Assembly (NCBI RefSeq): GCF_001411555.2
Contig: NC_049912.1
Span: 15,075,145-15,139,144, forward strand
Origin: Juglans regia
Taxonomy: Eukaryota > Streptophyta > Magnoliopsida > Fagales > Juglandaceae
DNA length: 64,000 nucleotides
Direction: 5' to 3'
Numbering within the stretch: the first letter of the stretch is position 1; every line of letters starts with the position of its first letter. The position numbers were made by a program, and so were the translations under genes. Below the pieces are notes generated by a model that was given only the letters and a program-made list of their open reading frames with translations, was not told the DNA's origin and ran no database searches. Shown here in pieces: positions 57,846-64,000 of this stretch.

Positions 57846-58042
57846 AATCAAACTGAACACCTCCAACCGTCACTAAAAATATTTTTAGTGACGGTTCAAT
57901 AGTAAACCATCACCAATTGTTTTCTGTGACGCACGTTAGGTGACGGTCATGGTGACAAACCGTCACCAAATATCTTTAGTGACGTTTTGGTAATTTTTTG
58001 TGACGGTTCTCTCTGTCACCAAAGATAAATTGTGTTGTAGTG
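57795..58042 (+). repeat. CACTA right end: GTGACGGTT inverted blocks and terminal repeat
   Basis: At least six copies of gtgacggtt or its complement (about 57802, 57868, 57891, 57931, 57958, 58001) form inverted pairs, then the terminal repeat ending gttgtagtg at 58042. TAT follows. Confidence 0.9.
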
Positions 58043-58045
58043 TAT

Positions 58046-59718
58046 GTCCTCTCATTTTACCTTCTCATTTTGATTGCTCATGTAATTAATTTTTTTAATT
58101 TATTAATTAAAGAAATAACTATTAATATATTAATAATTTTTTAGTTTTTAAAATATTAAAAAAATATGAAAATAAATAAATAAATAGAAAAGAGAAAATT
58201 TGTTTAGACCGTACGCCCAGCGATCACTAATGCTGGGCGGCGGCCTGGCAGTACACATAGACAAAAGATCAACTCGTAGGCTTTATGGTTTATATAGAAG
58301 CGATAAGACAAAGAAGCAAAGGTTCACGCGCTCTATTCCTCTCACTGTACATATACTGGTACTGTATATATTCGTCACAATAAGAGACAATCCCCGAGAC
58401 AATCCCCAACCGCCAGTACGAGTCAACAACTGATAAGATTGTATAAATTAGGATTGAAACTGGAACATTAATCCTAAGAGGTAGGTTAGGCTAGCTCTCT
58501 CGATCTTTACGCCTACGGCTGCTGATTAAATAGAGACAATGACTTAATTAGTTCAATTTGCATGTCACTTTCTAGGAATAATATTACATATATGATCTCA
58601 TGCATGCATTTATATATACATATATAAAAAATTAACGTTTATCTTGTTAGGCCTAAGTATCGATCGTGTCATGATCAACGTCGACTGTCGATTGAGTTCA
58701 TGTAGAGAAAGAAAGACATGATTGATTCACTTCACTCGGATGAGTCATATCTTGTCTTTAATTGACTAATTAATCAATTAAAGCCATCAAATGAAGCACG
58801 CATGTTATGGCAGACAAATCCACTTACACATTCAGAGAATAATTACTTTTCACCATACCCTACCTAGCCGTGAAAATGAAATGAAAGAGTCTGGTACTTT
58901 ACGTAATGCATGCATGCATGGAAGCTAGCTAGCTAGCTAGCTACCTAATCATCTTATGTTGACCCTCTTCTCATTAATTTACCAGCTAGACTACCACCAT
59001 ACACTAATCGATCTTCATCAATGCCATGCTCATTGACACAATATTAATGGAAGTTCATGGTACATGAGGAACTCCAATTTGAAAATTACATGCTCGTACA
59101 TTAATTGGACATTTCATTAATCTATATGATTTATATAAATTAAGATATAAATCATAATTTCTTATCTAATTACTTTGTAAGTTTATAGTTTGTGACAAAA
59201 TTGAGTATCTAACAATATTATAAGGTGTCAATTATGATGATTTATCTTAATCATAAAAATTATGTTATACTTGGAGTTCATTGAATTTGACAAAATAATC
59301 ATCGATTCTTCTGAAAAGTAATGTAAATTATATAAGAAACCTAGTACTATTACTAATATTATATCATTTGATTCTTAGTAGCTTGGGGCGCTAATGGGCT
59401 GATTTTACTTGGGCATATTTGTTGTCTCTTAGGGGTCTTTTCTGCTTAACAAATGGGTTGAGCCTTTGAAGGGTTTAATTAAACTTTTGGGATTGACTAT
59501 TTTTTACCGGTTAAGTCATTTAATGAATTCTAATGGGAGAAGTCTTTAATCCAAATTAAGCATAGCCTGTCCAGTAAATAATTTCTTGGGCCTATTACGG
59601 TCTCATCCTCTCTTGTTCCTCTCCCTATTCTCTGGGACAGAGTAGATTTTTTCCTTCCTACCTTCGTGTAAGGGCTTTTGATTTTCTTTGCGTCATTAGT
59701 TGGGTGGTGAAATTCGTG
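58046..59718. other. Noncoding DNA between CACTA and LINE-3
   Basis: The only stretch of this length in the window without visible repeat homology. Two small features: an inverted pair cgcccagc...gctgggcg at 58214-58239, and AGCT tetranucleotide repeats at 58922-58943 next to a GCAT run. A 77-codon frame (58200-58433) has no recognisable similarity and lacks a good context. 59380-59718 may already be the 5' untranslated part of LINE-3. No tRNA or conserved exon seen. Confidence 0.45.
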
Positions 59719-61082
59719 ATGGCTGAGGACTCGAGTCAGTTATATGAGAAGATGTCTCTTACTACGGAAGAGAGAGACTACAAAAGTGTTAGTAGAGACA
59801 GAGCTATTAGAAGAGGTGATCATCAGAGGGGAGCAGTGTTTAATTATCAAAATGTTTACTGAGAGACATTTTAATAGAGAGGCATTCAAAGAGACTATGA
59901 GACGTATCTGGAGACCTATGAAGAGCATCAAATTTCATGATTTAACATCAATATTGATGCTGGTTGAATTTGAGGAAAGTCACGACAAAGCATGGGTACA
60001 ACGCGATCGACCCTGGTCTTTCGATAAGCAGTTGGTGTTGACTAAAGAGTTTGAGGGCCAGTTGTAGGTGCACAAAATTAAAATGGCGGAGGCTACTTTC
60101 TAGGTTCGAATACACGATTTACCTCTATTGGCTTGTAATGAGTATGTGGGGAGACTAATTGGGGAGTCGATGGGAAGGATCATTGAGGTTGATCTAGAGC
60201 ATAATGATCTAGCTTGGGGAGAATTTATGCGAGTTAGGATTAGCTTGGATATTACAAAACCTTTGTTGCAGCATAAGAAGGTTGCTCTGGGTTCTCAAAG
60301 TGACTGCTGGGTTTCATTCACCTATGAGCATCTGCCAGATTTCTGTTACCAATGTGGCTGCCTGGGCCATTGCCATCGAGATTGTGTAGCATGGAAGTCA
60401 CGATCAGCATCTCAGGCTTCGAAGAATTTCCCTAATACGCAATGGTTGAGAGCAGCGCCACCTACTGGAAGGGGTGGTGGTAAACGATCAACAGTGCAGA
60501 GGGATCATGTGTGGGAGTGGCATCGGATTCAATAGAATCGACGAGAAAAAGGATCATGCAGCAGAATCGGAGGGGATGCCAACGAGGGAAACTAACTCAA
60601 TGAAAAAGATGGATGATGGGAATCAGTTTCTTAATGTCCCTAGCTCTTCTAAATCTCCAATAGTTGGGGATATGAATATGGTTATCCCAATGGTGACGGT
60701 TACAAAAGAGGTGGGAATTGTCGAGGAATCAGGGGGTTTGAATAAAAGAGATGAAATGGGGACTAATTGTCAAGTCCTTGGTGATGTCGTTTTGGTTGAC
60801 ATTGGGCCAAATACGAGCCAGGGTGATGGCCCAAGTTCGTCAACTCTAATTTAGTCTCATCGGTCGAACGTTAAGAAAATCATCAAAAAACCAAAGTCCA
60901 CTTCAGTGACCATTGCGGGATCAAGAGAAGCAATGGTCAAGAACTTGAGGAAAAGGGAAGCACCAATGCTAGGGAAGGAGGATTAGAGGACTGCGAAGAA
61001 GGTCTCCTTGCACTTACCTGAGGGTTTGTTCGAGGGGAGTGATGAGAATGTATCGGTGGTGGATGTAAATCAGCTCCGCTAG
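59719..61082 (+). pseudogene. LINE-3 ORF1 (DUF4283 and CCHC knuckle), broken
   Basis: ATG 59719 opens MAEDSSQLYEKMSLT, typical of this subfamily. A shift near 59770 leads to a frame with FNREAFKETMRRIWRPMK and DRPWSFDKQLVL (DUF4283). A stop at 60065-60067 and another near 60101 are followed by VRIHDLPLLACNEYVGRLIG and the knuckle CX2CX4HX4C at 60344-60385 (CYQCGCLGHCHRDC). After 60535 the reading moves to another frame as far as 60854, then on with a stop near 60984 to the end at about 61080. The tail is Ser/Gly/Asp-rich. It would act as the element's RNA-binding protein. Confidence 0.88.
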
Positions 61083-61087
61083 GAACC

Positions 61088-64000
61088 ATGAAGCTTTTAA
61101 GCTGGAATTCTCGTAGACTTGGGAACCCATGAGGAATTCGTACCCTTCATGACATGATCAGGATGGAAGATCCCGAAGTTGTCTACTTATAGGAGACAAA
61201 GGTGACATCCAGAATAATGGACAGGTACAAATTTCATTTGGGTTTCGTTAATTGCTTAACAGTGGATTGTAAGGGTAGAAGTGGTGGTTTAGTGCTAATG
61301 TGGAAAGAGGAAATTGATTTGCAAGTTCTTAGTTACTCTTGTCACCATGTTCATGATGTGATTAAGCATGATTTTGATAGAAACAAAGATTGGTTCCTAA
61401 TAGGCATATATGGCCACCCTAAGACAGCACGTAGAAATGAAACTTGGGATTTAATTTGGTTTCTTTCCATTACAGTTGATAAACCATGGCTAGTTTATGG
61501 GGATTTTAATGAGGTATTGGATCCAAACGAGAAGTGGGGTGGATGGGGGGTGAGACCAGAGAGTCAAATGGAGCATTTTACATCTGTTTTAAATGACTGT
61601 GAGCTGAAGGATCTGGGATTTGCTAGGTCTTTTTATACCTGGTGCAATAGAAGAGAGGATAATGACAGAATTTGTGGGAGGTTAGACAGGTTTTTAGCAA
61701 ATGCTAAGTGGGTTGATTTTTTTTCTATTGCTAATGTTCAGGATGGGTCTAGTTCTTACTCAGATCATGTGCCTGTTTAGTTGGACACAAATGGTGCTTT
61801 TCAAAATAGAAGAGGAAAAATGATGTTCAGATTTGAGGCTATGTGGGTGGGTAATATAGATTGTGAGCAGATTATAGAGGACACTTGGCAAGGGGAGTCT
61901 AGTAGCAGTTACATGGCTGATGCAATGCATAGGATCAAAAATTGCAGTGGTAGGTTTGCTTATTGGAATCAAAAGACTTTTGGTGTGGTTCATAAGAAAT
62001 TAACACAAGCATAGTCGAAGCTGCAGAGGCTCCAGGCAAAGGGTCCTACTTGTGAGAAGATTGGGGAGCATAATGTTGTAAGGGAAGAGGTCCATTTATG
62101 GTTGGAAAGGCAAGAACTCATATGGAAGTAAAGGTCAAAAGTGTTGTGGCTGCATAGTGGTGATCAGAACACAAAGTATTTTCACTCCAAAAGCTTTTCA
62201 AAGAAAGAAGAAAAATTTTATTCATAAGTTGCAAGACGAAGAAGGTGAATGGAAAGAAGGTTCACAAAGGGATGGACTAATTAGAGATTACTTTAAATCT
62301 CTATTTACATCCTCTTCTGAGAGGGGATCAATGGAGGTATTGGTTGAGGTGGAGCAAAGGGTAACTAGTGAGATGAATGCAGAATTGGGAAGGGTTTTTA
62401 TAGCTGAGGAAGTGACTATAACTTTGAAACAAATGCATCCAAACAAAGCCCCTAGTCCAGATGGTATGTCCCCAATATGTTTTCAAAAATATTGGCATAT
62501 TATTGGAGGCACTGTGACTGTTGCTGTGTTAGAGGCCCTTAATACAGGTGTGTTCCCCACTGATTTAAATCATGCTCTTTTAGTTTTGATTCTCAAGAAA
62601 AAATACCCTATATTTGTATCTGTCTTTAGGCCCATTAGCTTGTGTAAGGTCATTTACTAGCTAATCTCCAAAGTTATTACTAATAGACTAAAAGTAGTAT
62701 TGCCCTCTATTATTTCTACCACTCAAAGTGCTTTTGTGCCTAGAAGGTTAATTACTGATAATGCACTAGTGGCATATGAGTTAGTGCACTATCTAAAGCA
62801 TAGGAGAAAGGGGAAAAAGGGGTTTATGTCACTAAAATTATATATGTCTAAGGCCTATGATAGGGTGGAGTGTATTTTTTGGAAAGCATTTTGCTGAAGC
62901 TGGGTTTTGCCAGTGGTTTGGTTGGACTAATAATGAACTGTGTTACTTCTATGTCTTTCTTTGTGATGGTTAATGGTGTGTCTACTGACCCAATATTTCT
63001 TTCTAAAGGAATAAGGCAAAGGGATCCACTATCCTCTTACATTTTCCTCTTGTGCATTGACTGTTTGATAGGATTATTGAAGGATGCTAAGCTGAGAAAA
63101 TATGCTCCTAGTGTAAGAGTCTGCAGGGGCACCTAGAGTGAATCATTTGCTATTTGTAAATGATTCTGTTATTTTTTGCAATGTAGATGTGAATACTTGT
63201 TATTCAGCTACTATCAAGCAAATATGAGCTAGCATCTGGTCAGAAGATTAACAAGGAGAAGACAACCATGGTATTTAGTACTAATGTCACAGCATCAGTT
63301 AAGCAGGATATTACGTCTATGTGGGGTGGTAGCTCAATTCAACAGTATGAGAAGTATTTGGGTTTACTTCCTATCGTTGGAAAGGCTAAGTCTGTTGCTT
63401 TTGCAGAAGTCAAATGTAGGGTATGGAGAAAGTTACAATGTTGGAAGGAGAAACTCTTGTCTCAAGGTGGCAGAGAAATTTTGTTAAAAGTTATGGCTTT
63501 ATCCATACTAGCTTATACTATAAGTTGTTTAAAGTTGTCTGTCAGCTTATGCAAGGACTTGGAAAGGATGATGGCTCGGTTTTGGTGGGGACAAAAATTA
63601 GATTAGAGAAAGATCTACTGGGTAAAATGGGAGCAGATGTTTGAGTCAAAATATAGGGGTGGTTTGGGATTTAGGGACTTAAGAGTGTTTAATATTGCCT
63701 TGTTAGCTAAGCAGGCCTGGAGGGTACTAAAGAATAAGGAAACTCTACTTCACAAACTATATAAGGCAAGATGTTTCCCACATAATTCTTTCTTTGACTC
63801 AAAGTTAGGGAACGACCCTTCTTATGCTTGGAAGGGAATTTGGGAAGCTAGAAGTTTTTTTATGAGAGGTTGTCGATGGAGGATTGGTGATGGGGCTACA
63901 ACTAGAATTTGGGAGGATATTTGGGTTCTTGGGCATCAAGCTTTGAAGTTGGAAATGGCTGTTAGGGAGGATCGTGATTATATAGCGAGGGCGGCTTCAC
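61088..64000 (+). pseudogene. LINE-3 ORF2 (endonuclease and RT, partial), broken
   Basis: Starts MKLLSWNSRRLGNP at 61088 (relatives: WNCRGLGNP), with stops at about 61130 and 61190 before ETKV. The endonuclease continues at 61202-61780 (GGLVLMWKE, GDFNEVLD, RLDRFLANAKW, SDHVPV). RT from about 62150 (NTKYFHSKS, NKAPSPDGMSPICFQKYW, FRPISLCKVIY then a stop, [14 protein letters not shown]), shift near 62880, GIRQRDPLSSYIFLL. The FADD box is FVND at 63153-63164. From 63268 it runs through the thumb-like and zf-RVT-proximal region (WKEKLLSQGGREILLK, GGLGFRDLRVFNIALLAKQ, RWRIGDGATTRIWED) to the edge. Confidence 0.9.

Larger units (their letters stand above)
39083..58042 (+). mobile_element. CACTA (En/Spm-type) DNA transposon, about 19 kb with nested LINE
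   Basis: Right end, reverse complement: CACTACAACACAATTTATC; left end: CAGTACAACACAATTGC. The inverted repeats extend about 28 bp to a shared GTGACAG. TAT flanks both ends (39080-39082, 58043-58045), the 3-bp duplication expected of CACTA elements. Subterminal GTGACGGTT/AACCGTCAC blocks and ACGTTCGAACGT-like arrays lie inside both ends. It carries TNP2-like and Transposase_24-like pseudogenes (+) and a separate minus-strand reading frame. Without LINE-2 it is about 13.2 kb. The left terminus has CAGTA instead of CACTA, so mobility is doubtful. Confidence 0.94.
59719..64000 (+). mobile_element. LINE-3: second L1 subfamily, truncated by the window edge
   Basis: ORF1 and ORF2 of a plant L1 clearly different from LINE-1 and LINE-2: different ORF1 sequence, MSLTTEE-type start, ORF2 start five bases after the ORF1 stop instead of overlapping. 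The 5' end lies somewhere between 59380 and 59719. The 3' part, including any RNase H, is beyond 64000. Both ORFs are broken. Confidence 0.9.

Noticed and set aside
58200..58433. 77-codon frame MFRPYAQRS...
   Set aside because: No similarity recognised, no promoter or splice context, starts just beside an inverted repeat; length is within chance for this composition.

Overview
The window is plant nuclear DNA, most likely eudicot, and consists almost entirely of nested transposable elements. I found no intact host gene, rRNA, tRNA or CRISPR array. The plant origin rests on element families: L1-type LINEs carrying a C-terminal RNase H, Ty3/gypsy LTR retrotransposons (including an Athila-like one with a tRNA-Asp primer site), a CACTA/En-Spm transposon with TNP2-like and Transposase_24-like genes, and a Harbinger-type MITE. 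The species cannot be fixed from the sequence.

Layout. 1-731 is unassigned DNA, probably old LTR. A full-length but broken LINE (LINE-1) lies at 753-6667 between exact 21-bp target duplications; it landed in a minus-strand gypsy LTR whose edge is at 6698. 6699-10284 holds remnants of gypsy elements and a piece of a long-LTR family, called family A here (TGTGACGCC...TTACA, 4.7-4.9 kb). 10285-19148 is a minus-strand family A LTR split by a plus-strand one (12903-17747). 19149-19976 is a minus-strand gypsy RT/RNase H fragment. 19977-24976 is an LTR element with a 3.8-kb 3' LTR, a truncated 5' LTR and only about 0.8 kb of internal DNA. Another old family A copy (traceable at 32213-34104 and 38771-38945, perhaps from about 25.2 kb) received two insertions: a 6.9-kb Athila-like gag-protease element (25279-32207, target duplication GACTA) and a solo family A LTR (34105-38765, target duplication ATAAA). 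The solo LTR carries a 448-bp MITE (36169-36616, target duplication TAA).

39083-58042 is a nearly 19-kb CACTA transposon, flanked by TAT on both sides. On its plus strand it carries a decayed TNP2-type transposase gene (51.8-55.5 kb) and a decayed Transposase_24 gene (55.6-57.2 kb). On its minus strand, near the left end, it carries a spliced reading frame (41.6-39.65 kb). Arrays of a palindromic motif close to ACGTTCGAACGT sit near both ends, around the minus-strand gene, and just upstream of the likely transposase promoter. A second broken LINE (LINE-2, 41980-47776) is inserted in it. 58046-59718 is the only stretch without clear repeat homology in the window. LINE-3, from another L1 subfamily, starts near 59.7 kb and runs off the right edge.

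How the pieces worked: LINE ORF1 proteins bind RNA and ORF2 proteins copy it. The two CACTA proteins would cut and bind the element ends through the motif arrays. The Athila-like and short LTR elements lack reverse transcriptase and would have depended on enzymes supplied in trans. Every coding region seen has stops, frameshifts or lost catalytic residues, so the window looks like transposon-rich heterochromatin. The insertion order is readable from the nesting.
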